A stretch of 64,000 nucleotides of DNA from assembly GCA_037953625.1 (NCBI GenBank), contig CM075655.1:84533501-84597500 (forward strand), in the 5' to 3' direction. The notes beneath the pieces are model-generated. The model was not told the DNA's origin. It did no database searches and was given only the letters and a program-made list of their open reading frames with translations. Positions 10,196 to 22,230 of the stretch are shown piece after piece (within the stretch, counting starts at the first letter, position 1; each line of letters starts with the position of its first letter). This stretch comes from Crotalaria pallida (Eukaryota > Streptophyta > Magnoliopsida > Fabales > Fabaceae). A program made the translations under genes and the position numbers.

Positions 10196-11755
10196 TGTTG
10201 GAAACCAACAAGCGGGCTTAGCAATTACTAGAGGGGGGTGAATAGTAATCTGAAGCAACAGTGACTAATTTTCGGATGTAATTAAGGTATAATTGATTCT
10301 GTGCAGATTTTTCAGAAACAGGGGAAGAACACTCAAGTCTTTTTCAGACTACTCGAGTAAATTGGCAAGAACACTCGAGTCTTCTGAAGAATACTCGAGT
10401 AAATCGTGCAGAGTGCAGAAAACAGTTTCTGAGAAATTGGCACTTTAAATCAATAAAAATAATATCAGTCCAGAGCAGATAAACAGAAGAGTAGTAAGTA
10501 ATTAAATAAAGCTATAACAACTTATAAACAACTTAATTGCTGCGGAAATATTACCCAAATTAAAAAGCCCTTTTTGAGAAAACTTAGGGTTGGTTTTTGG
10601 TTGAAAGTAAAGAAAGCAATAAAAAGAGGACACCACCGAATTTTATACTGGTTCACTCCCTATCAAGAGAGCTAATCCAGTCCTCCTAAAACCTTTAGGA
10701 GTGTCTACTATAATCAAATTGTTAGAAATATTACAAGGGATAATTGAGATGCCTCAACAACCTAACCCTTCCAAGAGTGTACCAAACTCTTGAATTTCTA
10801 CCCCAATTTGATTTTGGTGATGAAGACTCCTTCTTCTTAAGCTCCTTGAAACCTTCAAGAGCTCCACCAAGCTAAGAACCTCTTAGACTTTTGCTTGAGA
10901 ACCTCTCAAGACTTGAATGAACCTAAGACCCACTTAGGTACACTTGGTTACCAACCAAGATTTTGGAACAAGATGAATGAGTGTATGTGGAGAAATCCAA
11001 CAAATGATTTCTTCAATAATTAAGCACAATCTCTAACTCTTAAGACAATATAATAACAATGAATGATATGTTGAGTTAGAGAGATTTTCCACTTGAGAGA
11101 GAAAGAACACAAAGAATGTTAAGCTTGTGATTTACAAGTGATTGTCTAGTTCTTGTTTCTGTTCAAAGGCAATCAGAATGAATATATGGAAGAGGGAATG
11201 AGAGAGTAAAAACAAAGTTGAAAAGTCATTCTTGCCCTCTTCCAACGGTTAAAAAATTTGCTGACAGGACCAAAATACTCGAGTCTTTTTGACTCTACTC
11301 GAGTCTTTTGCCCATCTTCTAATAGAAATGCCTTTGACTTGAACCAACGGTCATATCTTTGATTTTAAGCAAAATACTCGAGTCTTTTACAAATCACTCG
11401 AGTCTCTTGACCAGAGTTACTCGAGTCTTTTTCAGATTACTCGAGTCTTTTGCCCAGAGATGGTAAAAATCAAGTTTTTCTAAAATTATTTTCAATTCTC
11501 TTCTCAAGTGATAATCTTATGTAATCCCAACCTTTTCATGCATTAAAATTATTTGACTTAGGCTGAGATTAACTCCTATGCTACCCACTCTCAATAACAA
11601 TAAAAGTGAAAATTACAATTCATATGAGAATGACTAGATAGAGGTGCACTTGATCTTCTTGACTTGATGAGCTTGAATTCTTCCTTTAAATCCATGATCT
11701 AATTATATTGTCATCATCAAAACTATAACCACCTTATTGGAGACTTGATTCTACA
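10196..11755 (-). repeat. 3' LTR of the copia element (1560 bp)
   Basis: The LTR runs TGTTGG to TCTACA on the plus strand. It holds nine exact ACTCGAGT palindromes: three at 10351-10400 and six at 11277-11446. A TATA-like box, CCATATATT on the sense strand, lies at about 11180-11188, some 89 bases downstream of the nearest palindrome in the sense direction. The large palindrome cluster therefore sits in U3, where LTR enhancers lie. Confidence 0.92.
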
Positions 11756-11756
11756 A

Positions 11757-11769
11757 TATCCCCCTTTTT
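11757..11769 (-). promoter_or_regulatory. Polypurine tract of the copia element
   Basis: Directly inside the 3' LTR the minus strand reads CAAAAAGGGGGATAT. This is the purine run that primes plus-strand DNA synthesis in LTR retrotransposons. Confidence 0.85.
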
Positions 11770-12503
11770 GATGATGACAAAATAATTAAACCGTTCCAGC
11801 ACATTTGAGAGCTCCCCCTCAATATAGGAACCTATAAACCTGTCAATCCAGAGAATTCCAAGCACAACATAATATCATAATAATCATAGTCAAGTTCACA
11901 CTGTATATCTGGTATCAGAGATCAGAACGAGAGCATATATATTATCAGAGTAAAAAAATGTGATTTCTCTTCCATTCCTCTTTCTCCTTTTCTCCCCCTT
12001 TTTGTCATAATCAAAAAGATATCATTTGGAAACGGCGGAGGAGAGAAGAAGGATACCAATAATGAAAACTCCCCCTAAATATTAGCAAGATAAAAATCAT
12101 GACTACTGGAGAATATAAAACATGTGTAAACCAAAAGAAATCAGAGCATAAAATATCATAAAAACTTAACCAAAGTTTGAAACCAAAAGTCAACACACAA
12201 AAACTGAGAAACACCCATACAGGGGTTACATAAAGACAACTAACTCCCATAAAGGAAAACTGAAACTCCATGAAAAGCATGATATAAAACATGAAAGATC
12301 TAAAATATAGTGCAAAGTCCGATCCTCAAATCTCAAAACATATCAGGTGCAGGAGGATCATTAGAAGGAGGAGGAAAGAAGCGGCTGAAAGCAGTCATCA
12401 TGTCATCAAAACGAGCATTCATCTGAGCTGAATGCTGGTCCAACCGAGAGTAGAGCAAGGATGACTGCACTCCCATATGTGTCTCCAGCCGTGCAAGGCT
12501 ATC
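11770..12503 (-). other. Non-coding 3' region of the copia element
   Basis: This lies between the env-like frame and the polypurine tract. I see no reading frame that looks conserved; the short open frames here are AT-rich and unsupported. Confidence 0.6.
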
Positions 12504-13607
12504 CTATTGTCCGTACACTTGATACTCAATCCTATCCAAACGACTGTCAAACTGATCAAGTCGAGCATCAAAGTGAATCCTGTACTCCTGAAAGGCAGGA
12601 TTGCTGAAATCTATATGATCTGCAGGATCATCCTCAGTAGCACCACCATCGGCAGCCTGGTCAAACTCAGCATGCTCCTGAGCCAACTGCTCAGCATCCA
12701 AACCTTGCTGAGCTGCTGCTTGCTCAGCTGCCCCCTGAGCTTGCATAGCCTGCACTTCATCCTTCCAATAATATCTACCACCATGTAGCCTCATATTCAT
12801 CTGTCTAAGCAACCCATCATTAAGCGCATGCAACTCCTCCGAAGGATCAAAGGACTCCTCATCTAGAGGAATGGGCACATTGAAGTGCTGCAGGAGTCGT
12901 CCGATATGCATTGGATAAGGCAATTTCTGGGTAGCTTTGGAGCTCCCTGCCTTCGCCATCCGAGACAGTATGATAGTAGCCTAATTTAGCAAATTGTCGT
13001 TTAAAATGGCATCCATGATCCTGAGCTCTAATTGGGTAGGCTTGGAGTAGTTAGGAGAGGTCTGGGGTACTAGTTGGTGGGATACAATGTAATGAAGGAT
13101 GCGGTTGGGTGCAGTCATGATAACAACTTTCTTCTCATTTCTGGTGTATCTACGATCAGGGCGAAGTAAACTTCGAAAAATAGCATCAGTATCAGCAGTA
13201 TAAGTGTTCGTCCCCGATCGTGACATACCAAAAACAGTCTCTAGGTCCCTAGGGCGAATCTGAAATTGGACACCCTCTACACAGGATTCATACCTAGAGT
13301 TATCTACATACCTAATATTGGCATAAAATTGTCGAACTAGCCTAAGGTATATAGGACCATGAAAAGATATGAAAGGCATGAGTTTCTGGTCTCGAAGTTT
13401 TTGAACAAAGGGAAAGCCATTACCCTGAAGAAAACTCTCCGAAGTCCAGGTCTGAACACCGTAAGTGTGAGACACATATAGAGCTTCCCTCCTAGCACAC
13501 TCCTCTGTAGAAAAGAAGTCATCCTCCTCCGATGATGATGAAGAAGGTGGAGGAGTGGGCTCCTTCCTTTGCTTCCTTGGACGTTTTGGACCTCTAGATG
13601 TAGACAT
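12504..13607 (-). pseudogene. env-like third ORF of a SIRE-type element, broken by one in-frame stop
   Basis: The likely start is the ATG at 13607 (MSTSRGPKRPRKQRKEPTPP), followed by an acidic serine-rich stretch. About residues 45-170 resemble the plant transposon protein domain found in SIRE and gypsy accessory frames (PIYLRLVRQFYANI, then CVEGVQFQIRPRDLETVFGM). After residue 208 a TAG codon at 12983-12981 interrupts the frame. The same frame continues for about 158 codons, including an acidic alanine- and glutamine-rich part and a C-terminal heptad-like stretch (FDARLDQFDSRLDRIEYQ) that could form a coiled coil. I see no clear signal peptide, so envelope function is only the historical label. 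Read-through of TAG is possible but unproven. Confidence 0.75.
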
Positions 13608-13806
13608 TTGCACAATTTTGAAGAGAAAATTGAGGATTTGTGGGGTTTTGGGAGTTAGGGTTTGAAAAGGGGGTTTTGAATTAAAGGGTGAAAAAGTGTG
13701 TTTTGATGCAAAATAACAGTCAAACAATGATAAGAAAGTGATTTAGAGTTGAAATATGGAAAAAAGTAGTGATGAAAACGGATTTTTGTAGTGAGAGATC
13801 GAGAGG

Positions 13807-14226
13807 ACTCGAGTGAGAAGAAAAGAGGTTCGTGAAAAATGAAGAGAAACACGCTGCAACTGCATAAGAACTGTTCGATTTACTCGAGTGTTTTAGAAAA
13901 CACTCGAGTGTTCTAAGTAAACTGACTCGAGTTGTGCGGAAAGAACTCGAGTAATTTGCCTAGTCTTAAAGTTCAATTCTCAGGTTCTGAAATTTACTCG
14001 AGTGGAGTGAAAATTACTCGAGTGTTTTGGGGTACCTGAAGCCATGCAAATTTGAAAAACACGAATCACTCGAGTAAAGGTTAAATGACTCGAGTAAGTT
14101 GAAAATTACTCGAGTAAAAGTGAAAAGACGCGAGTGAATTCGTCAGACATGCTCAAAAACTTTTTCAATTTTTGTTGAATTAAATTTGAATTTAAAGGAC
14201 TCGAGTGAAATATAAAATACTCGAGT
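13807..14226. repeat. Array of twelve ACTCGAGT palindromes upstream of the env-like frame
   Basis: Exact ACTCGAGT copies start at 13807, 13882, 13902, 13925, 13945, 13996, 14016, 14068, 14088, 14108, 14199 and 14219, with a variant ACGCGAGT near 14128. Adjacent copies are repeatedly exactly 20 bases apart, start to start. The array lies between RNase H and the env-like frame. Confidence 0.9.
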
Positions 14227-14432
14227 GTTTTAGCAGAAAATCAGTTTTGAACACATTTTTGAACACTTTTGCACAAATCCAACACATTGAACATCAACAC
14301 AGACTTGGAATCAAAATCACTCACAATCAAAATCATATATTTCACAGTATCTCAAAGTTCAATTGTTCATCAAGCATCAAAGCACATTTAATTAGACACA
14401 CTTGGTGATTTTTCAACAAAAACACAAATCAA

Positions 14433-15173
14433 TTAGCTAATGCTTGACTCATATAAATTTCCAAGTTCCCTTTTTATGTGATAAAAGGTATCTCTTGGCA
14501 ATGGTTTAGTAAAAATATCGGCTAATTGATTTGATGTGCTAACAAATTCAATAGTACAATCACCTTTTTGCACATGATCTCTAAGAAAGTGGTGTCTAAT
14601 TTCAATATGCTTGGTTCTTGAATGATAAACCGGATTCTTAGTTAAGTTTATGGCACTCGTATTATCGCATTTTATAGGAACACTTTCTAATTTTAAACCA
14701 AAATCTGATAGTTGTTGTTTCATCCATAATAGTTGAGCACAACAACTTCCGGCGACGATATATTCTGCTTCGGCGGTGGAAAGAGCAACACAAGCTTGCT
14801 TTTTAGAAAACCATGACACCAATGAACTTCCCAATAAATGGCAAGTACCACTAGTGCTTTTACGATCAAGCTTGCATCCCACAAAGTCGGAATCCGAGTA
14901 ACCAACTAAACTAGGATTTGCATCACAAGGATACCATAATCCGGTATTTATTGATCCTTTAAGATATTTAAATATATGTTTAACCGCGGATAGGTGTGAT
15001 TCTTTAGGATTAGCTTGAAATCGAGCACACATGCATACACTAAACATAATATCCGGTCTAGATGCAGTGAGACATAGGAGACTACCTATCATGCCCCTAT
15101 ATTTACTAACATCAACCGGGGTACCTTGTCTAGGTAGCATGAAGTGCTCAATGAAGTGTAGGCTTCTTTGCAT
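14433..15173 (-). pseudogene. Copia pol: RT C-terminus and RNase H segment
   Basis: The peptide contains [20 protein letters not shown] and the copia RNase H signatures YSDSDFVGCKLDRKSTSG, ALSTAEAEYIVAGSC and SRTKHIEIRHHFLRDHV. It ends with the conserved QLADIFTKPL stretch, then a stop. RNase H removes the RNA strand during reverse transcription. This frame is shifted relative to the RT frame upstream. The junction near 15120 looks like a small deletion between LDK and GTPVDVS, so polyprotein synthesis would stop before RNase H. Confidence 0.88.
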
Positions 15174-16435
15174 TTGTCCAATCCGAACTTTTCAAGGAGC
15201 TCTTTGCAATATTTCCCTTGATGTACAAATGTCCCCTCCTTGACTTGCTTTATTTGTAGGCCTAGGAAGAACTTGAGCTCTCCCATCATTGACATTTCAA
15301 ATTCCTTTTTCATCAAATTTGAAAACTTTCTACAAAGAGACATGTTAGTAGCACCGAATATGATATCATCAACATAGATTTGTACTAACAATATGCCATC
15401 TTTGGTTTTATAAATGAATAGTGTATTATCAACCTTCCCTCTTTGAAACTCATTTTCTAATAGAAAGGAACTCAATCGATCATACCAAGCTCTAGGAGCT
15501 TGTTTCAATCCATAGAGTGCCTTTTTCAATTTATAGACATGGTTTGGAAATTCACTATTTTCAAAACCGGGGGGTTGTTTGACATACACTTCTTCATTTA
15601 TAAACCCATTCAAGAAATCACTTTTAACATCCATTTGATATAAAGTGAATTTAATGATTGATGCAAAAGCAAGTAAAATTCGGATAGCTTCAAGACGTGC
15701 AACCGGAGCAAAGGTCTCATCATAATCGATACCTTCCTCTTGGTTGTACCCTTGAGCTACTAGTCTAGCTTTGTTTCTTATAATCAACCCGGATTCGTCA
15801 AGTTTGTTTCTATAAATCCATTTAGTGCCAATTATGGTATGATCATTGGGTTTAGGGACTAGTTCCCAAACTTCATTTCTTGCAAATTGGTTCAATTCTT
15901 CTTGCATAGCAAGAACCCAATGTTCATCCTCAATGACCTTTTTAATTGAATCGGGTTCAATTTGAGAAACAAAGGAGACATAGTTGCAAATGTTTTGAAA
16001 AGACCTACGAGTTAGTACTCCCTTTGACATATCTCCTATGACATTGTCTATAGGATGAGCTTTGACCGATTTCCAAGTTGGAGGAAGTTCTTGTTTCACA
16101 TCTTCTTCATCACTCTTTGAATTTCCTATCTCTTTTTCTTCTTTTGAAAAATCAATGTCATTTTCACTAGCATCACATAAAACACTATCTTCTTTCGAAG
16201 ACTCATTAAAAACAACATGAATAGATTCTTCAATAGTCAAAGTTCTTTTGTTGTAAATTCTATAAGCTTTACTATGAGAAGAATAGCCTAAAAATATGCC
16301 TTCATCGGATTTGGAATCAAACTTGCCAAGGTTTTCTTTTCCATTGTTTAAAACAAAAACTTTGCATCCGAAGACATGAAAATGAGGTATGTTTGGCTTT
16401 CTTCCCTTGTAAAGTTCATAGGGGGTTTTATCCAA
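15089..16435 (-). pseudogene. Copia pol: integrase C-terminal part and reverse transcriptase
   Basis: The segment opens with the integrase tail common to copia elements ([29 protein letters not shown]). It then has the [62 protein letters not shown], then the catalytic YVDD in [14 protein letters not shown] copies element RNA into DNA in the virus-like particle. The catalytic aspartates are present. A duplication of 16 bases at 16425-16456 shifts the frame at its 5' side, and the small deletion near 15120 breaks its 3' side. Confidence 0.9.
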
Positions 16436-16456
16436 AGAGGGTTTTATCCAAAGAGG
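16425..16456. repeat. 16-bp tandem duplication that shifts the pol frame
   Basis: The unit GTTTTATCCAAAGAGG occurs twice in direct succession (16425-16440 and 16441-16456). Sixteen is not a multiple of three, so the duplication shifts the integrase reading frame. Confidence 0.92.
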
Positions 16457-16747
16457 GCCTTATCAAAATACGATTTAAAACATAGCAAGCCGTATTGACG
16501 GCATCGGCCCAAAAATATTGAGGTACTTGAGAATCATTTAGCATGGTTCTTGCAAGTTCCTCTAGCACACTATTTTTCCGCTCTACCACTCCATTTTGTT
16601 CCGGAGTTCTTGGTGCGGAGAATTGGTGCTCAATACCATTTTTAGCACAAAACCTATCAAATTTGTGGTTTTCAAATTCACCTCCATGATCAGTACGAAT
16701 AATAATTACTTTTTGATTTGCTTGGTTTGCAAAAGTTTGACATGATG
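16457..16747 (-). pseudogene. Copia integrase core, downstream half (beyond the solo-LTR insertion)
   Basis: The minus strand encodes the second half of the integrase catalytic core: VIIIRTDHGGEFENHKF supplies the second aspartate, and SAPRTPEQNGVVERKN the catalytic glutamate. The first aspartate is on the far side of the solo LTR (LHMDLFGP, in 20538-21287). The TGATG at 16743-16747 is the target duplication of that LTR. Confidence 0.88.
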
Positions 16748-19700
16748 TGTAACATCCCTAATTTTATTCCCTAGTATAATTATATGTTTTATCAAATTAA
16801 ATAATTGATTCTTGAAATCAAATTATTTGAGTCTTGGGTATTCTCATAAAAATATATTATGTTAATGGTGAAAGTATATTTAATTATATTTCTTTAAAGT
16901 AAATTCATTTGAAGCAATTACCCTATTTAAAAAAATAAATAAATAAATAAATATGCTTTCTATTCTTTATGTTGATTTTGATATATTTGATATTAAATTA
17001 TGTTGATACTTCCAAGGTTTTAGCTCTATGACTTTCTTATGGGTATTTAGTTTAAAATAAAAATTTATTGAAGGTATTTACTGGAATTGAAAATAAATAA
17101 ATAAATAAAAGTGTGTATTAGTATATATGTAAAAAAATAAAATAAAATAAAAAAGGTAAAGGAAAACGTGATGTGCTGTGTAGTTAGGGTGGAAACCCTA
17201 TTTTGTTTCATTCTCCCCATTGAGCCGCCGCCCCCCTCCCCCATCTCAACCTTCTTCATTTGGATTTCCAGCCGCCGCTGCCGTGCCCATGGCTGGAGCT
17301 CTTCGCCTCTTCCTTCGGTCCCTATATCTTTCTCTTTGTCGCCATGGCGCTCTCTTTCTCTCCCTCGGTTCCCACTGCCGCCAAGTCCCCCATCGCCGTC
17401 GCCTTCAACCACCATCACTGTCGCCTTCTCTCTCTTGAGGCGTCGTCGCCGTCACACGCGTCTCCTCCCTTTTGGTTTCTTCATCACTCACGATCTCTCT
17501 CCCTTGGTTGGTCACAAATCGTGAGTCATGGCCTCCACCACCAGCAACCACGACTCACGACGTCGTGCAAGACAGAACCGCCACCTCCGTTCCTTGTCTT
17601 AGCTGCCGCCACCTCCTTCTCTCGCATCACGGTCTTCCCTCTCTCCTCTTCCATGAAAATCATAGCCACGATCCAAGGTGGTTTCCTGCACACCCATGGA
17701 ACTCTTGCTCGTGGTTCAAAGGGAGTCCATCACCGACAACGTGACCCGCTACTGCTACCTGTGGTTGCTATGGTGCTGATTGAGACCGGATTGGGATTGC
17801 CTTGAACCGGGTTGAGGCTGACCAAACCGGCCTTAGCCGCTTTGCTGCCACAAAAATCATATTTGAGGGTATATTTCTAATACCTTTTTAACTGCTCTTT
17901 ATTGTGTTTTAATAACAACACTAATTATAATAGTATGAGTAATAATTATTTAGTATTAATTTATTTTGGGTAATTAAATTGTATTATAGTTTATATTGAT
18001 TTTCAATTAGATTGTTATTTATAATAATTTTAATTAGTGACGATATAGGATTAATTGTTATGTCGAATGATGGGTTTTAAAGGGTATTTTAGTTAAATGT
18101 GCTGGGTCCCTAAGTAAGTGAGTTGTCGTTTAGCTTAGTGGAATTGTCCCTAGGCTAAACAATACCTCAGTTAATTAGGAACCTGAGATATTCGGCATAA
18201 CATTAATTCGAGTCAAAACGTTGAACATTAATTTCAAATTGAAGAGAAGTGCAATTATCTGAAAGTTATAATTGTGACTTGGACTTATTTTGAACCGTGG
18301 ACACTTCCTTTTAATTCGAAATTAATAATGTCAAGTAATGTAACATTTGATTTTGTGAGTCGTAATTAAAGCTACTGGATTTCAAGGTATTTTTGATAAT
18401 TACGTTGGTTTTAAAAGTTAATTTGCTCTTAAATAAAGAGCTGTACTAATATTAAGGGGACAACTACTCTAATTTTATTTAACTTTGGTTTATGGATTTT
18501 TATCAAATGATTTCGAGCGTGTTTCGATTTCCAAACTAAAGTCCTTTTTTAGTAAAGTTTCAACGTGTTAAACTTTAAATATGATTTTGTCGTGTCTTCA
18601 CATTTCTATTAGGCTACTCATTGATTTTAAAATGTGTTTAACGAATATTGAATGGTCCCTTAATAAGTAAGTTGTACATAACAAAATATATTTTTAACGT
18701 CATAGATCTAATAACTACTCCGATATCGATATCAACTTAGCATAATTGAAAAGGATTAAATGATGATTGAGTGTTGTGAAATAAGATTTGGCGTATTATA
18801 TTGACTGTTGTTTAATTGGTATGACATGGTTAGACGACGAAGGACGTTAAGATCAGCAGGGATGCGAACATTGAACCGCGCTATGTTTGGGCATCATTAC
18901 ACGAAAAGAATCAGGTTTAAGGAAACGCAAAGTAAGGGGTTCTTTACCTTGCTTTAGGGAGTATTTTCTAATTAGTTCATAGTGCTTGCTAAGAGTATAT
19001 GTATATGCTTGGTTTGGAATTTAGATACTTATTATAGGCTTAATAATCAAGAATGAAATTAAATGAAATAGTTGTTAAAGTGATATATGTGATAAATTCT
19101 GTATGCTAAGTGCTAAATGTCATTATTTATGCCTAACTGAAATATATTGGAGACTTGGTTGGTAACTAGAAATGATTATATATAATAGTTGTTATGTATG
19201 CTAGAAAAAGTATAGAGTTGTGCTATTTTGTGCTTAAATGTGATTATTGCTATTCAAATGGTGTGAAATGTTATCTTGCTAAATTATATTGAAAACCTGG
19301 AATTTACAAATGATAATAATTATGATTTTTGGAATTGGAATAAATGTCTCTTTGGAAAGTTAAAACTGTAATTACATGATGAAACTAATAAATTCATGAT
19401 GATCATTACAAATGAAATAATGGAATATGAAATTAAAAGATTTAAAGAACAAAGAGTGTGTGATCCAGATCTTGTAAGACGTTGTCCGTAGGAGACTGTA
19501 CGCATTGATCGCGTAAGACGCACTTGATGCGCCGCTGTAAGACGTTGTCCGAAGGAGACTGTACGCAACGATGGACATACACACCACATATTAATTAAAG
19601 ATATAATTGGATTGTGCCTCTCCATATCTTGTAAGACGTTGTCCGTAGGAGACTGTACGCATTGATCGCGTAAGACGCACTTGATGCGCTGCTGTAAGAC

Positions 19701-20532
19701 GTTGTCCGAAGGAGACTGTACGCAATGATGGATGCACCTTCCGATTGTGGAATCCAGGTCTTGTAAGACGTTGTCCGTAGGAGACTGTATGCATAGACCG
19801 CATAAGACACATTGTGTGCAGCTGTAAGACGTTGTCCGAAGGAGACTGTACGCAATGATGGAAATCCACGTAATAAATTCTAAAAATATTTGCAAAACTC
19901 AAAGAGTATATGAACAGAAAGGAATTGTGAAGTTAAATAAGAAATGTGAAAGTATAAAATTTTCATAAGTTTGAAATGTAAGAAATATTGAATTTAAGGA
20001 AAATTACCAAGAAAACCAAGTGTTAATGATATGAAAATAATTGAATTGATCGGGAATGCTTATTGGACTATGTGCAATATATGGCTAAATGTGTTTGACT
20101 TAGTAGGTCATTATGTCTTGTTAGACACTACTTTCTACTTCATGTGTAAAGCTCACCCTTACAACCATTTTTCAAGTACTGAGCTTGGAGTTTGCACAGT
20201 TTTTTGGCCGAGTAGGATTACCCTCCACCACGTGGAGCGGTCATGTATCACGAGTGAATTAAAGTATTAATTAAGTTAAAGATTGATATTTTGTAATTTA
20301 AAAGAATATATTAGTTGTACTCCCTCGCTTGGATTATGTTGGGCATTAGGACTTTATTGTGTGGTTTGAGTAAATATTGTATGTTTTAAAATGTTCTGGT
20401 CTGGACAGGTGCATGATTGGAAATTTTGGTAAAATCCGATATACAAAGGGAACTCTGCCGGATTTTTATCGAAATTTTCAAGTCCATATTTTATAAAACT
20501 CAATTTAATTAAATATTTGTGAGGGTGTTACA
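16748..20532 (+). mobile_element. Solo LTR of a gypsy-type element inserted in the copia integrase
   Basis: It starts TGTAACATCCC and ends GGGTGTTACA, with the 5-bp duplication TGATG on both sides (16743-16747, 20533-20537). At 3785 bp with no internal region, it is what remains after recombination between two LTRs. Start, end, a CT-rich island (about 17160-17810) and an end-proximal hairpin match the LTRs of the element at 36219-55254, so these are one family. The open frames in the CT-rich island read as a low-complexity 5' leader rather than a gene. Confidence 0.92.
19471..19860 (+). repeat. Six-copy repeat array inside the solo LTR
   Basis: The word GTAAGACGTTGTCCG with the following GGAGACTGTA occurs six times (starting near 19474, 19537, 19631, 19694, 19763 and 19824). 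They form three double units that include a GCGTAAGACGC or GCATAAGACAC spacer. Within the spacer, CGCA..TGCG in units 1-2 corresponds to CACA..TGTG in unit 3, so a short inverted repeat is kept although the bases differ. Confidence 0.85.
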
Positions 20533-20537
20533 TGATG

Positions 20538-21287
20538 TTTAAAAGATTTGTAGGTCTCACTCTTTGTTGTTAAAAATAAAGTCCAAGTAAACCTTGAGAA
20601 GTCATCAACAATCACTAATGCATAATAGTTGCCACCAAAGCTTTTTACTTGTGATGGTCCAAACAAGTCCATATGAAGCATTTCTAATGGCCTTGAAGTG
20701 GACATCACCATTTTTGATCCAAAGGTGTTTTTAGTTTGTTTACATTTCTTGCATGGAGAACAAACACCTTCAATAGAAAAATTTAGCTTTGGTAAACCAA
20801 CTACTAGATCTTTAGATTGTATTTTCTTCAATTGGTTTACATTTATGTGAGCGGTCCTACGATGCCATAACCAAGTGTCACTTTCTTTGCTCACTAAACA
20901 AGTAGAGACCAAAGAAGTAACTTTGTTCAAATCAACTAAGTAAGTATTATTTGACCTTTTACCAACAAATTTGATGGATTCATCTTTGTCACTTTTAATG
21001 AGGCAATGAGTAGAGGTAAATAATACATGATTACCAATATCACATAATTGACTTATGCTTAAGAGATTGTGTTCCAACCCTTGAACATAAAGCACAATAT
21101 CGATAATCAAGTTTGAAGAGTTTCCGATTTTACCAATACCAAGGATTTTGCCTTTGTTGTTGTCCCCATAAGTGACATAACCCTTTTCCATCGGAGTAAG
21201 CTCAATGAAATGCCGCTTATCTCCCGTCATGTGCCTTGAACATCCACTATCTAGATACCACAATTCTTTTCCCATTCGAAGGCACAC
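20538..21287 (-). pseudogene. Copia protease and integrase N-terminal part
   Basis: The aspartic protease active site is in WYLDSGCSRHMTGD. An integrase zinc-binding module follows, with the H-H part in DTWLWHRRTAHINVNQLKK and the C-C part in CSPCKKCKQTK. The start of the catalytic core is LHMDLFGPSQVKSFGG, holding the first aspartate. The protease matures the polyprotein and integrase inserts the cDNA. A TAG just before VCLRMGKELW and a frame change near 21300 separate this part from gag. The solo LTR at 16748-20532 cuts the core after the first aspartate. Confidence 0.88.
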
Positions 21288-21300
21288 CTACAAGATGAAA

Positions 21301-22230
21301 TCACTTGTTCATTTTGGGTACCCAAACTATGTTGGGTCCCTTAGGGTTAGTGTTGGGACTTTCTCCCTTCTTAATCCACATATAAGTGCCCTTTTTCATT
21401 TCAAATTTCTTAATATGGCACTCAATGTTGATATGTCCAACTTTTCCACAATAAGTACAAGTTGGCTTCTTTGATGAATTTTTCTTCGAAAATGATCCAA
21501 CCACCTTGTACTTCTTGTTCTTTTTATGAACATATCCTAAACCGGTTTTGTTATGATTATGTCTTTGAGAGTTCAATAACCGGTAGAGGTCTCTATCACT
21601 ATGCGAGATTGTGAGTTTGTTTTTCAACTCTTTCACTTCTTTTTCAAGTTCATCACATTTCTCACATGGAGTGATAGTTTCCTCATGATTTGCACAATCA
21701 ATTTGATGACTAGAATTAATAAGTTCCAAGGATTCATTTTGAAGTTTCAACTCATTTATAGATTTTTGCAACTCATCAATTTGTTGTTGAAACTCCAAGA
21801 TTTTCTTTCCTTTTTCCTTATTAATTTTAGAAAGCCTTCTAAATTGAACTAACATTTCATTGTAGGCTTCTTGCAAATCATCATAAGAAATGGAGTTTGA
21901 AGAATAACAAGAAGAGCTAGAAGATACCTCATCATCACTTTCACTCATGTCATGTTTAGCTCTTGATGAGGACTCATTGTTGTTCTTGGCCATGAGACAA
22001 AGGTTTGCATCTTCATCACCGGAGCTACTTGAGGATGATTCATTACTCTTCTCCGGAGCATCCCAAACAATGTATGCTCTTTTCCCTTTGGTCTCTTGGG
22101 TCTTCTTGTCATTCTTCTTCAAGAATGTGGCACATTCCATTCTAATGTGACCAACTCCACCACATTCATGACATTTCACTCCATCATTGGAGCTCTTCTC
22201 TCTTTGTTTGGGGTCTTTTGTTCTTTTCAT
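21301..22230 (-). pseudogene. Copia gag C-terminal part with two zinc knuckles
   Basis: The peptide has a CCHC knuckle near its start (CHECGGVGHIRMEC) and another near its end (CTYCGKVGHINIEC). Between them lie an acidic serine-rich part and a long charged stretch rich in E, K, L and Q, likely a coiled coil. Such knuckles bind the element RNA for packaging. It overlaps the upstream gag frame by a few bases at 22227-22230. A single-base deletion there is the simplest reason the two halves are out of frame. Confidence 0.85.

Noticed and set aside
19320..19902. Several minus-strand open frames with repeated CVQSPSDNVL-type peptides
   Set aside because: The peptide repeats are translations of the six-copy DNA array, open in more than one frame. 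There is no sign of selection on protein.
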